A stretch of 51,317 nucleotides of DNA from Paracoccaceae bacterium (GTDB taxonomy: Bacteria > Pseudomonadota > Alphaproteobacteria > Rhodobacterales > Rhodobacteraceae). The number at the start of each line of letters is the position of its first letter. Within the stretch, counting starts at the first letter, position 1. Where the stretch lies: assembly GCA_028875855.1 (NCBI GenBank), contig JAGWVA010000026.1, positions 1 through 51,317 on the forward strand, in the 5' to 3' direction. The translations under genes were made by a program, and so were the position numbers. Shown one piece after another: positions 28,365 to 38,292 of this stretch. A model generated the notes under the pieces. That model did no database searches and was not told the DNA's origin. It saw only the letters and a program-made list of their open reading frames with translations.

Positions 28365-29627
28365 ATGAACATTCTGGTGCTGGGCGGCGGCGGGCGCGAA
28401 CATGCGCTGGCCTGGGCGATTGCGCAGAACCCCAAGTGCGACCGGCTGATCGTCGCGCCGGGGAATGCCGGGATCGCGGCGCTGGCCGAATGCGTGGCGC
28501 TCGACATTCTGGACGGGGCGGCGGTCGTGGAGTTCTGCGCGGCGCAGTCGATCGATTTCGTGGTGATCGGCCCCGAGGCGCCGCTGGCCGCAGGCGTCGC
28601 CGACGCGCTGGCCGCCGCCGGCATCCCGGCCTTCGGCCCCTCTGCCGCGGCGGCGCGGCTGGAAGCGTCCAAGACCTTCACCAAGGAGGTCTGCGATGCC
28701 TGCGGCGCCCCGACGGCCGCCTGGGCGCGTTTCACCGATGCCGCGGCCGCCGAGCATTACATCCGCGCCCAAGGCGCCCCCATCGTGGTCAAGGCCGATG
28801 GCCTTGCCGCTGGAAAGGGCGTCGTCGTCGCGATGTCGGTGGACGAGGCCGTGGCCGCCGTGCGCGAGATGTTCGCGGGCAGCCTCGGCGCGGCCGGCGC
28901 CTCGGTCGTGATCGAAGAGTTCATGGCAGGCGAAGAGGCCAGCTTCTTCATCCTCTGCGACGGCACGACCGTCCTGCCGATTGGCACCGCGCAGGACCAC
29001 AAGCGCGTGGGCGATGGCGACACCGGCCCGAACACCGGCGGCATGGGCGCCTATTCCCCGGCCCCGGTCCTGACCCCGGCGATCCAGGCGCAGGTGATCG
29101 ACGAGATCGTGAAGCCCACCGTCGCCGAGATGGCGCGGCGCGGCACGCCCTACAGGGGCGTCCTTTACGCCGGGCTCATGATCGAGAACGGACGCGCGCG
29201 GCTGGTGGAATACAACGTCCGCTTCGGCGACCCGGAATGTCAGGTCCTGATGATGCGGCTCGGGGCGCAGGCGCTCGACCTGCTTCTGGCCTGCGCCGAA
29301 GGGCGGCTTGACCAGATGCAGGTGCTGTGGGCCGACGATCACGCGCTGACCGTTGTGATGGCCGCCAAGGGTTATCCCGGCAGCTACCTGAAGGGCAGCG
29401 TGATCGGCGGCCTCGACACCCTGCCTGAGGACAGCCGCCACATGGTCTTCCACGCCGGAACCGCTGTGAAGAATGGCGCGGTCGTGGCCACGGGCGGGCG
29501 GGTCCTCAACGTCACCGCGCGCGGGGCCACGCTGGCCGAGGCGCGCGACGAAGCCTACCGGATGGTCGCGGGCATCGACTGGCCCGACGGCTTTTGCCGC
29601 AGGGACATCGGCTGGCGCGCCCTCTGA
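28365..29627 (+). CDS. purD: Phosphoribosylamine-glycine ligase
   Basis: A 420-residue GAR synthetase, the second step of purine synthesis: phosphoribosylamine + glycine + ATP gives GAR. It shows [33 protein letters not shown], the ATP-grasp segments [17 protein letters not shown] and [26 protein letters not shown], and the metal-binding [15 protein letters not shown]. The length is standard. GAAAGGGCGGGCC precedes the ATG. It is monocistronic here. Confidence 0.96.
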   Translation: MNILVLGGGGREHALAWAIAQNPKCDRLIVAPGNAGIAALAECVALDILDGAAVVEFCAAQSIDFVVIGPEAPLAAGVADALAAAGIPAFGPSAAAARLEASKTFTKEVCDACGAPTAAWARFTDAAAAEHYIRAQGAPIVVKADGLAAGKGVVVAMSVDEAVAAVREMFAGSLGAAGASVVIEEFMAGEEASFFILCDGTTVLPIGTAQDHKRVGDGDTGPNTGGMGAYSPAPVLTPAIQAQVIDEIVKPTVAEMARRGTPYRGVLYAGLMIENGRARLVEYNVRFGDPECQVLMMRLGAQALDLLLACAEGRLDQMQVLWADDHALTVVMAAKGYPGSYLKGSVIGGLDTLPEDSRHMVFHAGTAVKNGAVVATGGRVLNVTARGATLAEARDEAYRMVAGIDWPDGFCRRDIGWRAL

Positions 29628-29645
29628 TCCCGGCCTGGGATAGTG

Positions 29646-29675
29646 AAAAAAGGCCGCCCCTGGGGAGGAGCGGCC
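29646..29675 (-). terminator. Intrinsic terminator on the minus strand
   Basis: Read on the minus strand, GGCCGC...GCGGCC (29675-29670 and 29657-29652), with an inner CCCC/GGGG pairing, is followed by TTTTTT (29651-29646). It would end any leftward transcript from the MFS gene, or an RNA starting between 29676 and 29902. It cannot serve purD as well, since no T-run follows on the plus strand. Confidence 0.72.
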
Positions 29676-29902
29676 AGATCATGCAGACCTTGGGACATTC
29701 GACGGGCCTGCCACACTCGTAAATCCCCTATTTTTGGCACGGAGCCACCGCCCTCGGGGCCGACCACGCGGAAATGGCTCATTCCCCGAAAGTCGGACAG
29801 AGGAGGCCCCCTGCACTCACCAGTTACGGCGGCCCGCCCGAAAAGTTTCGGGTGTCGTGTGATTTTTCTTATTTCGGTCGGGAAACGGCGTCCGGCCCGG
29901 AC
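29676..29902 (-). other. Non-coding gap: long 3' UTR or candidate small RNA
   Basis: The 227 bp between the MFS stop and the leftward terminator hold no convincing reading frame; a 75-codon minus-strand frame runs through the terminator into purD and is rejected. A CCCGAAA/TTTCGGG hairpin (29837-29852) and an AT-rich patch at 29860-29876 could mark an internal promoter or leader. An unusually long 3' UTR, or a separate RNA of about 150-230 nt, would fit. Confidence 0.35.
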
Positions 29903-31108
29903 CTAGCCGCGCTGCTCTTCCGCCGCGCTGCGGCCAAGCCTGACTTGCGTCGCGGCCCAAAGCACCGTCAGGGCCAGCACGAAGACGAGAAGCGCCGTGC
30001 TTCCGCCCATCTGCAACGCCAGCCCGCCGATCGTGCCGCCGAAAAAGATGCCGATGAACTGCGCGCTGGAGAAAAGCCCCGACGCCGTGCCCTTGGCCGA
30101 GGGCGGCGCGACCTTCGTCAGCGCCGAGGGCAACAGCGCCTCAAGCACCGTGAAGGCGGTGAAGAACACCGTCAGCGAGACGACGACGGCAATGGCGCTG
30201 CCGCCCAAGACCACCATCGCCAGTTCGCTCACGCCAAGCGCCGCGATCGACAGCAGCCGGATGGAGTCCATCTTGCCATGCTTCTCCGCCATGATGATGA
30301 AGGGGACCATCAGCACGGACGAGGCGACGAGGACCGGCAGATACAGCATCCACTCATGCCCCCCCGCAAGGCCCAGCGAGCGCGCGATGATCGCGGGAAC
30401 GTCGAGGAAGAGCGCGGTCAGCGACGCGTGCATGGTGAAGATGCCGAAGTCCAGCTCCAGCAGGCGGGGATTGGTGATCAGCTCGCGGATGCGGGTCCCC
30501 GCGATGCCGACGCCCACGTCATGCGTCTCGCGCGTGGGGATGACCACGGCCGACATCGCAAGCCCCACCAGCGCCAGAACCGCTGTCAGCCAGAAGATGC
30601 CGGACATGCCCGCAAAGACGGCGATCACGGGGCCGACCACCACGGCGACCATGAAGGAAAAGCCGATCGAGACGCCGACGATGGCCATGGCGCGCGTCCG
30701 CGTCTCGGTCCGCGTCACATCCGCGACCGAGGCCAGCAGCACCGAGCCGATGGCCCCCGCGCCTTGCAGGGCACGCCCGAGCAGGATGCCCCAGATGGTC
30801 GAGGACATGGCCGCCACGACGCTGCCCACGCAAAAGAGCGCTAGACCGATGACAACCATGGTCCGCCGCCCGAGCCGGTCCGACAGCAGGCCGAAGGGGA
30901 TTTGCAGGATACCCTGCGTAAGGCCGTAGGCTCCGAGCGCCAGCCCCACGGTCCGCGGCGTGGCCCCGGGCAGGCCCTTGGCGAAATGCGCGAAGATCGG
31001 GTAGATCATGAACAGGCCCAGAAGCCGCGTCATGTAGATGGCCGCGATCGAGACCGTCGCGCGAAGCTCGCCCTTGGTCAGACTGGTTGCATTCGTGTGA
31101 CGTGCCAT
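29903..31108 (-). CDS. MFS transporter (YajR-like drug/H+ antiporter family)
   Basis: A 401-residue protein with twelve predicted spans. Motif A appears as GLLSDRLGRRTMVVIG after TM2 near residue 75. TM1 begins SIAAIYMTRLLGLFMIYPIFAHFAKGLPGATPRTVGLALGAYGLTQGILQIPFG, which is close to the YajR group. The C-terminal cytoplasmic domain of E. coli YajR is absent. The substrate is unknown. The gene is monocistronic, followed by the long trailer ending at the terminator at 29646-29675. Confidence 0.88.
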   Translation of the reverse strand: MARHTNATSLTKGELRATVSIAAIYMTRLLGLFMIYPIFAHFAKGLPGATPRTVGLALGAYGLTQGILQIPFGLLSDRLGRRTMVVIGLALFCVGSVVAAMSSTIWGILLGRALQGAGAIGSVLLASVADVTRTETRTRAMAIVGVSIGFSFMVAVVVGPVIAVFAGMSGIFWLTAVLALVGLAMSAVVIPTRETHDVGVGIAGTRIRELITNPRLLELDFGIFTMHASLTALFLDVPAIIARSLGLAGGHEWMLYLPVLVASSVLMVPFIIMAEKHGKMDSIRLLSIAALGVSELAMVVLGGSAIAVVVSLTVFFTAFTVLEALLPSALTKVAPPSAKGTASGLFSSAQFIGIFFGGTIGGLALQMGGSTALLVFVLALTVLWAATQVRLGRSAAEEQRG

Positions 31109-31537
31109 CTGTTCCCTCGGTCAATGCGCGCTCTGCCCTCGGGGGGCTTTTCTGTCTATGGCCGCCGGAACCCGGACCGTGAAGACAAACCGCGGTCAAC
31201 TTATTTTGATCGCCCCGCCGGCGCCAGCCTTTCCGGACCGGATCGAAACCGCGGGTTCGGGCGGGGTGATCGCAGGCGGAACCGACGAGAGCCCATGCCA
31301 CGTTCGGCCTTTGGAAACCGCACCTTGCCGCCTGCGCGCCCCCACCCGCGTCCGCCGGCATTGGATGCCCGGCGCGTCGGGACGTCGCCCGCGGAATGCA
31401 GCCCGACGGCGCGGGGACACGCCGCGGGGCGAAGGGAGTGACGATCTGCCGCGCGCCCGGAACGGGGCCATCCGATGTCACCGCGCGCCCGCGATCCATC
31501 TGGACGGAGCCGCCCGCGCACCCTATCGTCCGCGCCC
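31109..31537. other. 429-bp divergent intergenic region
   Basis: The region lies between the MFS gene (minus) and the HAD-phosphatase gene (plus), so it should hold both promoters. GAGGGAACAG just upstream of the MFS ATG is its ribosome-binding site. An isolated AT-rich patch at 31195-31210 (GTCAACTTATTTTGATC) stands out in the GC-rich background and may be a promoter or operator, but no clear -35/-10 pair could be assigned. No reading frame here looks coding. Confidence 0.4.
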
Positions 31538-32227
31538 ATGTCCCGAACCGAGCTTGTCATTTTCGATTGCGACGGTGTGCTGATCGACAGCGAAGTCATC
31601 AGCGCCAACATGCTTATCCTCGAACTTCAGGGCTACGGCGTCGAGATCGACATGCCCTTTGTCGCGCGCCACTTCCTTGGCCGAAGCTACGCCGTGGTGC
31701 TGAAGGAGATCCGCGAACAGTTCGGCGTGAACCTCCCCCCGCAGTTCGAGACCGACTACCGCCGCCGCCTTCTCGAGGCCTTCGCCAGAAGCCTGACCGT
31801 GATGCCCGGCGTCACCGAGGTGCTGGAGCGCATGGCCGTGCCCTTCGCGCTGGCGACCAGTTCCAGCCCCGAGCGCGTCCGCCGTTCGCTCGAGATCACG
31901 GGGCTCACATCCTATTTCGGCCCGCGCGTCTTCACCGCCTCCGAAGTCGCGCGCGGCAAGCCGGCACCCGACCTGTTCCTGCACACGGCCGCCCGGATGG
32001 GCGTGGCGCCCGACCGCTGCCTTGTTCTCGAGGACAGCGTGAACGGCGTGCGCGCGGGCCTTGCGGCGGGGATGGAGGTCTGGCGCTTCATCGGGGGCAG
32101 CCATCTCAACGGGCAGGATCTGGCCGAGCCGGAGGACGCCCGGCCCCATGCGCATCTCGCGCGTTTCGACATGTTGGCCACGTTGCGGCCGGAGTTGCTG
32201 CACGCCAAGGACAGGGTAGATCCATGA
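31538..32227 (+). CDS. HAD superfamily phosphatase of the polyol operon
   Basis: A 229-residue subfamily IA hydrolase. Motif I is FDCDGVLIDSE (catalytic Asp near residue 10), motif II ALATSSSPERV, the Lys of motif III in ARGKPAPDLFLHTAARMG, and motif IV CLVLEDSVNGVRAGLAAGM. The cap lies between residues 18 and 80. Such enzymes dephosphorylate small sugar or sugar-alcohol phosphates. There is no clear ribosome-binding site before the ATG. The stop overlaps the start of the SorC regulator (ATGA), tying it to the sorbitol/mannitol genes downstream. Confidence 0.85.
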   Translation: MSRTELVIFDCDGVLIDSEVISANMLILELQGYGVEIDMPFVARHFLGRSYAVVLKEIREQFGVNLPPQFETDYRRRLLEAFARSLTVMPGVTEVLERMAVPFALATSSSPERVRRSLEITGLTSYFGPRVFTASEVARGKPAPDLFLHTAARMGVAPDRCLVLEDSVNGVRAGLAAGMEVWRFIGGSHLNGQDLAEPEDARPHAHLARFDMLATLRPELLHAKDRVDP

Positions 32228-33186
32228 GTGTGTCAGACACAGACCCCAGCACCGAGGACGAAGCCGCCCGGGCCGGCTGGCTTTATTATGTCGGGGGCAT
32301 GACGCAGGACCAGATCGCCCGCGAGATGGGCATCTCGCGCCAACGGGCGCAGCGTCTGGTGTCGCGTGCGGTCGCGGACGGGCTGGTCCATGTGCGGCTG
32401 GAACATCGCGTCGCCGCCTGCATGGAACTGGAACGCACGCTGCGCCAAAAGCTCGACCTGACGCTTTGCCGCGTCGCGCCCTCGCTTGGGCCCGGTTCCG
32501 ACCCGGTGCGCGCGATCGCGCCGGTCGCCGCGGCCGAGATGGAGCGGGTGCTGCGCACGCCCGAACCGCTGGTGATCGCGCTTGGCACCGGGCGGGCCCT
32601 GCGCGCCACGGTAGAGGAACTTGCGCCGATGGCGGCCGAACAGCACCGGCTGGTCTCGCTCATCGGGAACATCGCGCCGGACGGGTCGGCCTCGTTCTTC
32701 GACGTCATCATGCGGATCGCCGACAAGGTGCGCGCCCCGCATTACCCCCGCCCCGTGCCCGTCGTCTTCGATACCGTCGCCGAGATGGAGGCCTTTCTGA
32801 ACCTTCGCCCGATCCGGCATTCGACCGAACTGGCGCGCACGGCCGATGTCTGCTTCGTCGGCGTGGGCCAGATGGGGACCGACGCGCCGATCCTGGCCGA
32901 CGGGTTCCTGAGCGGGGCGCAGATGGACGAGTTGCTCAAGGCCGGCGCCGTGGGCGAGGTCGTTGGCACGATCTATGATTCGAACGGCGCGTTTGTGAAA
33001 ACGGCGCTTGGCGCGCGGATCGGCGGTATCCGGCTGGAACCCGGCCGCAAGGGCAAGGTCATCGCCATCGCCGGCGGACGGGCGAAGTATCCGGCCATCA
33101 TTGCTGCGCTGCGCGGCAAGATAATCAATGGCTTGATCACGGACGAAGAGACGGCGCGCGCCGTTCTCGCCGCAGCGCAGGATTAA
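32224..33186 (+). CDS. SorC/DeoR-type sugar-binding transcriptional regulator
   Basis: A 320-residue protein. The N-terminal helix-turn-helix reads MTQDQIAREMGISRQRAQRLVSRAVADGLV (about residues 26-55). The large C-terminal sugar-binding domain (ALGTGRALRATVEEL, FVGVGQMGTDAPILADGFLS, GAVGEVVGTIYDSNG) is typical of the SorC family, tetrameric regulators that bind phosphorylated sugars. It lies directly upstream of smoE and most likely acts on the inverted repeat at 33236-33268. Whether it activates or represses is not visible. The preceding HAD phosphatase could turn over its effector. Confidence 0.88.
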   Translation: MSVSDTDPSTEDEAARAGWLYYVGGMTQDQIAREMGISRQRAQRLVSRAVADGLVHVRLEHRVAACMELERTLRQKLDLTLCRVAPSLGPGSDPVRAIAPVAAAEMERVLRTPEPLVIALGTGRALRATVEELAPMAAEQHRLVSLIGNIAPDGSASFFDVIMRIADKVRAPHYPRPVPVVFDTVAEMEAFLNLRPIRHSTELARTADVCFVGVGQMGTDAPILADGFLSGAQMDELLKAGAVGEVVGTIYDSNGAFVKTALGARIGGIRLEPGRKGKVIAIAGGRAKYPAIIAALRGKIINGLITDEETARAVLAAAQD

Positions 33187-33213
33187 TCACATCACGGCCT
33201 GCCAAAGTCACTG

Positions 33214-33268
33214 TTGACTTTTTGGGTGCCTTTTGTGAGCATATGCCCGCTGCGCGATCATATGCTCA
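33214..33268 (+). promoter_or_regulatory. smo promoter with 10-bp inverted-repeat operator
   Basis: TTGACT at 33214-33219 is a good -35. The expected -10 zone overlaps TGAGCATATG (33236-33245), which pairs with CATATGCTCA (33259-33268) as a perfect 10-bp inverted repeat with 13 bp between. A further CATATG follows at 33267-33272. The size and symmetry suit a SorC-family dimer or tetramer site, and the regulator gene ends 28 bp upstream of the -35. Confidence 0.7.
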
Positions 33269-33302
33269 TATGTGTCGCGCTGATATCGAAGGGAGGAAAT
33301 CG

Positions 33303-34622
33303 ATGACTTCGACGCTTCGCGCGCTTTTTGGCGCGTGCGCCGTTGCGACCTTCGCAACGGTCGCAGGTGCGCAAACGACGATCACCGTCGCGACGGTGAA
33401 CAACGGCGACATGATCCGGATGCAGAAGCTGATGCCGGACTTCTACGCCAAGCATCCCGACATCAAGGTGAACTGGGTCACGCTGGAAGAGAACGTCCTG
33501 CGCCAGAAGGTGACGACCGACATCGCCACGCATGGCGGCCAGTATGACGTCATGACCATCGGCACCTACGAGGTTCCGATCTGGGCGAAACGCGGCTGGC
33601 TGGCCAGCCTCGACAACCTGCCGGCCAGCTTCGACGTGAACGACCTGCTGCCGTCGATCCGTGCGGGCCTGAGCTACAACGGCCATCTCTATGCCTCGCC
33701 CTTCTACGGCGAAAGCTCGTTCATCATGTATCGCAAGGACCTGATGAAGAAGGCCGGGCTGACCATGCCGGAAAACCCGACCTGGGCCTTCATCCGCAAG
33801 GCCGCCGACAAGATGACCGACAAGGCCGCCGGCATCTACGGCATCTGCCTGCGCGGCAAGGCCGGCTGGGGCGAGAACACGGCCTTCCTGACCACGATGG
33901 CGAACTCGTTCGGCGCGCGCTGGTTCGACATGAAGTGGCATCCGCAGTTCGACACGAAGCCCTGGCATGAGACGATGAACTTCTACGTCGACATGATGAA
34001 GGCCGATGGCCCTCCGGGCGCGTCGAACAACGGCTTCACGGAAAACCTGTCGCTGTTCCAGCAGGGCAAGTGCGGCATGTGGATCGACGCCACCGTGGCC
34101 GGTTCCTTCGTGACCGACCCCAAGGCGTCCAAGGTGGCCAACGAGGTCGGCTTTGCGATGGCGCCGCACAAGGAAGGCGTGAAGAAGGACGCCAACTGGC
34201 TGTGGTCCTGGGCGCTTGCGATCCCGACCGGCACGAAGAACGAGGCCGCGGCCAAGACCTTCGTCGATTGGGCGACCAGCAAGGACTACCTGAACCTCGT
34301 CGCCTCGAAGGACGGCTGGGCGAACGTGCCCCCGGGCACCCGCACCTCGCTTTACGAGAACCCGAAATATCTCGAGGCCGCGCCGTTCGCCGCGCTGACG
34401 CTGAAAAGCATGAAGCTCGCCGACCCGACGCATCCGACGGTTGATCCGGTTCCCTATGTCGGCGTGCAGTTCGTCGCGATCCCCGAGTTCCAGGGCATCG
34501 GCACCGCCGTCGGCCAGCAGTTCTCGGCCGCCCTTGCCGGCACGACCACGATCGACGCGGCCCTGAAATCCGCGCAGGCGATCACCACGCGCGAGATGAC
34601 GAAGGCAGGCTACATCAAGTAA
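33303..34622 (+). CDS. smoE: Polyol (sorbitol/mannitol) ABC transporter, periplasmic binding protein
   Basis: A 439-residue binding protein. A signal peptide (MTSTLRALFGACAVATFATVAGA) is followed by mature TTITVATVNNGDMIRMQKLM. Blocks such as YGESSFIMYRKDLMKKAGLTMP, GWGENTAFLTTMANSFGARWFDM and LFQQGKCGMWIDATVAGSFV match SmoE/MtlE proteins. GGGAGG precedes the ATG at 33303. It captures sugar alcohols in the periplasm for SmoFGK. Gene order smoE-F-G-K-smoS-mtlK follows the polyol operon described in Rhodobacter sphaeroides. A strong hairpin lies just after the stop. Confidence 0.92.
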   Translation: MTSTLRALFGACAVATFATVAGAQTTITVATVNNGDMIRMQKLMPDFYAKHPDIKVNWVTLEENVLRQKVTTDIATHGGQYDVMTIGTYEVPIWAKRGWLASLDNLPASFDVNDLLPSIRAGLSYNGHLYASPFYGESSFIMYRKDLMKKAGLTMPENPTWAFIRKAADKMTDKAAGIYGICLRGKAGWGENTAFLTTMANSFGARWFDMKWHPQFDTKPWHETMNFYVDMMKADGPPGASNNGFTENLSLFQQGKCGMWIDATVAGSFVTDPKASKVANEVGFAMAPHKEGVKKDANWLWSWALAIPTGTKNEAAAKTFVDWATSKDYLNLVASKDGWANVPPGTRTSLYENPKYLEAAPFAALTLKSMKLADPTHPTVDPVPYVGVQFVAIPEFQGIGTAVGQQFSAALAGTTTIDAALKSAQAITTREMTKAGYIK

Positions 34623-34638
34623 CCTGCACCTCCCCGGG

Positions 34639-34666
34639 CGGGGCCGGATGTCACGATCCGGCCCCG
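34639..34666 (+). terminator. Intra-operon hairpin between smoE and smoF
   Basis: CGGGGCCGGAT and ATCCGGCCCCG form perfect 11-bp arms around GTCACG, followed by TTTGGCTTT. Like the ugpB-ugpA hairpin it probably acts as a partial terminator or 3' mRNA stabiliser, favouring the binding protein. The remaining ~110 bp to smoF show only its ribosome-binding site (GAGG). Confidence 0.72.
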
Positions 34667-34777
34667 TTTGGCTTTCGTCCTGACGTTTCGGGCCCTGCCC
34701 CATCGGGGCTGCCCGGTTTGGGTTCCTGCCCCTTTCGGCGTCCGCCCCGTTCCGCCCTGCATCCACGAGGTCCGGCC

Positions 34778-35650
34778 ATGGCCACGCAACATTCCCGCGC
34801 TGCGGCGCGCCTGATGATCTCCCCCTCCGTCATCCTGCTGTTTCTGTGGATGATCGTGCCGCTTGGGCTGACGCTGTATTTCTCGTTCTTGAACTACAAC
34901 CTGCTGATGCCGGGGGCGCATGACTTCATCGGCTGGAAGAACTACTACTACTTCGTCACCGACCCCGCCTTCACGACCGCGCTGATCAACACGCTGGTGC
35001 TGGTGCTGGGGGTGCTTCTCATCACCACCATCGGCGGCGTCCTGCTGGCGCTGCTGCTCGATCAGCCGATGTGGGGTCAGGGGATCGTGCGCATCCTCGT
35101 GATCGCGCCGTTCTTCGTCATGCCCACCGTCTCGGCGCTGGTGTGGAAGAACATGTTCATGAACCCGGTGAACGGCATCTTCGCCTGGATCGCCCATGCC
35201 TTCGGCTTTCAGGCCTTCGACTTTCTGGCGCAGGCGCCGCTGTTCTCGATCATCCTGATCGTCGCCTGGCAATGGCTGCCCTTTGCCACCCTGATCCTGC
35301 TGACTGCGCTGCAATCGCTGGACAGCGAGCAGATGGAGGCCGCCGAGATGGACGGCGCCGGGCCCTTCGCGCGCTTCGTCTTCATCACCATCCCGCACCT
35401 GACGCGGTCGATCACGGTGGTGATCCTGATCCAGACGATCTTCCTGCTGTCGATCTTCGCCGAGATCTTCGTGACCACGAACGGCGGGCCCGGCACGGCA
35501 TCGACCAACATCACCTTCCTCGTCTATGCCCAGTCGCTCTTGCAGTTCGACGTCGGCGGAGGCTCGGCCGGCGGCATCATCGCGGTGATCATCGCCAATA
35601 TCGTCGCCATCATCCTGATGCGGATGATCGGCAAGAACCTGGAGGCGTAA
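34778..35650 (+). CDS. smoF: Polyol ABC transporter permease
   Basis: A 290-residue six-span permease. TM1 is SPSVILLFLWMIVPLGLTLYF; the extracytoplasmic loop NYNLLMPGAHDFIGWKNYYYFVTDP follows; the EAA loop EAAEMDGAGPFARFVFITIPHL lies near residue 190; and TTNGGPGTASTNITFLVYAQSL is typical of SmoF/MtlF. The ATG at 34778 follows ACGAGG; an in-frame ATG 20 codons earlier would add a proline-rich, non-family start. Confidence 0.92.
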   Translation: MATQHSRAAARLMISPSVILLFLWMIVPLGLTLYFSFLNYNLLMPGAHDFIGWKNYYYFVTDPAFTTALINTLVLVLGVLLITTIGGVLLALLLDQPMWGQGIVRILVIAPFFVMPTVSALVWKNMFMNPVNGIFAWIAHAFGFQAFDFLAQAPLFSIILIVAWQWLPFATLILLTALQSLDSEQMEAAEMDGAGPFARFVFITIPHLTRSITVVILIQTIFLLSIFAEIFVTTNGGPGTASTNITFLVYAQSLLQFDVGGGSAGGIIAVIIANIVAIILMRMIGKNLEA

Positions 35651-35651
35651 G

Positions 35652-36482
<831 letters not shown>

Positions 36483-36493
36483 GGAGACCCGAC

Positions 36494-37491
<998 letters not shown>

Positions 37492-37495
<4 letters not shown>

Positions 37496-38262
37496 GACTG
37501 AAGGGCAAGACCGCATTCATCACGGGCGCCGCACGCGGCATCGGACGGGCCTTCGCCGAGGCCTATGTCCGCGAAGGCGCGACCGTCACCATCGCCGACA
37601 TCAACATCGCGGCGGCCGAAAAGACCGCGGCCGAGATCGGCGCGTCCGCCCATGCTGTGCAGATGGATGTGACCGATCAGGCCTCGATCGAGGCGGCCGT
37701 GGCGGATGCGGTCGCGAAGATGGGCCATATCGACATCCTCATCAACAACGCCGCCCTCTTCGATGCGGCCCCGATCGTCGAGATCACGCGGGCCTCGTTC
37801 GACCGGCTTTATGCCGTGAACGTGGCGGGCACGCTTTTCACGATGCAGGCGGTCGCGCGCCACATGATCGCGCGGGGCAAGGGCGGCAAGATCATCAACA
37901 TGGCAAGTCAGGCCGGACGGCGCGGCGAGGCGCTGGTCGCCGTCTATTGCTCGACCAAGGCCGCGGTCATCAGCCTGACGCAATCGGCCGGGCTGAACCT
38001 CATCCAGCACGGCATCAACGTGAACGCCATCGCCCCCGGCGTGGTGGATGGCGAGCATTGGGACGGCGTGGACGCGCTGTTTGCCAAGTTCGAGAACAAA
38101 CCCCTTGGCCAGAAGAAGAAGGAGGTCGGCGCCGCCGTCCCCTTCGGCCGCATGGGAACAGCCGCGGACCTGACCGGCATGGCCATTTTCCTTGCCACGC
38201 CGGAGGCCGATTACATCGTCGCCCAGACCTACAACGTCGATGGCGGCAACTGGATGAGCTGA
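37492..38262 (+). CDS. smoS: Sorbitol (D-glucitol) dehydrogenase, SDR family
   Basis: A 256-residue short-chain dehydrogenase that oxidises D-sorbitol to D-fructose with NAD+ (and galactitol to tagatose in R. sphaeroides). [15 protein letters not shown] near residue 12 is the cofactor loop; NNAALF, the catalytic Ser in [11 protein letters not shown] and Tyr-x-x-x-Lys as YCSTK (about 153-157) are all present. The end, [12 protein letters not shown], is typical. It is translationally coupled to smoK and followed by mtlK. Confidence 0.92.
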
Positions 38263-38292
38263 CAAGCGCCGAGACAGACGAGGACCACACAG

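Noticed and set aside
29555-29782. 75-codon minus-strand frame in the purD-MFS gap
   Set aside because: It reads straight through a strong intrinsic terminator and into the 3' end of purD, so translation as a protein is unlikely.
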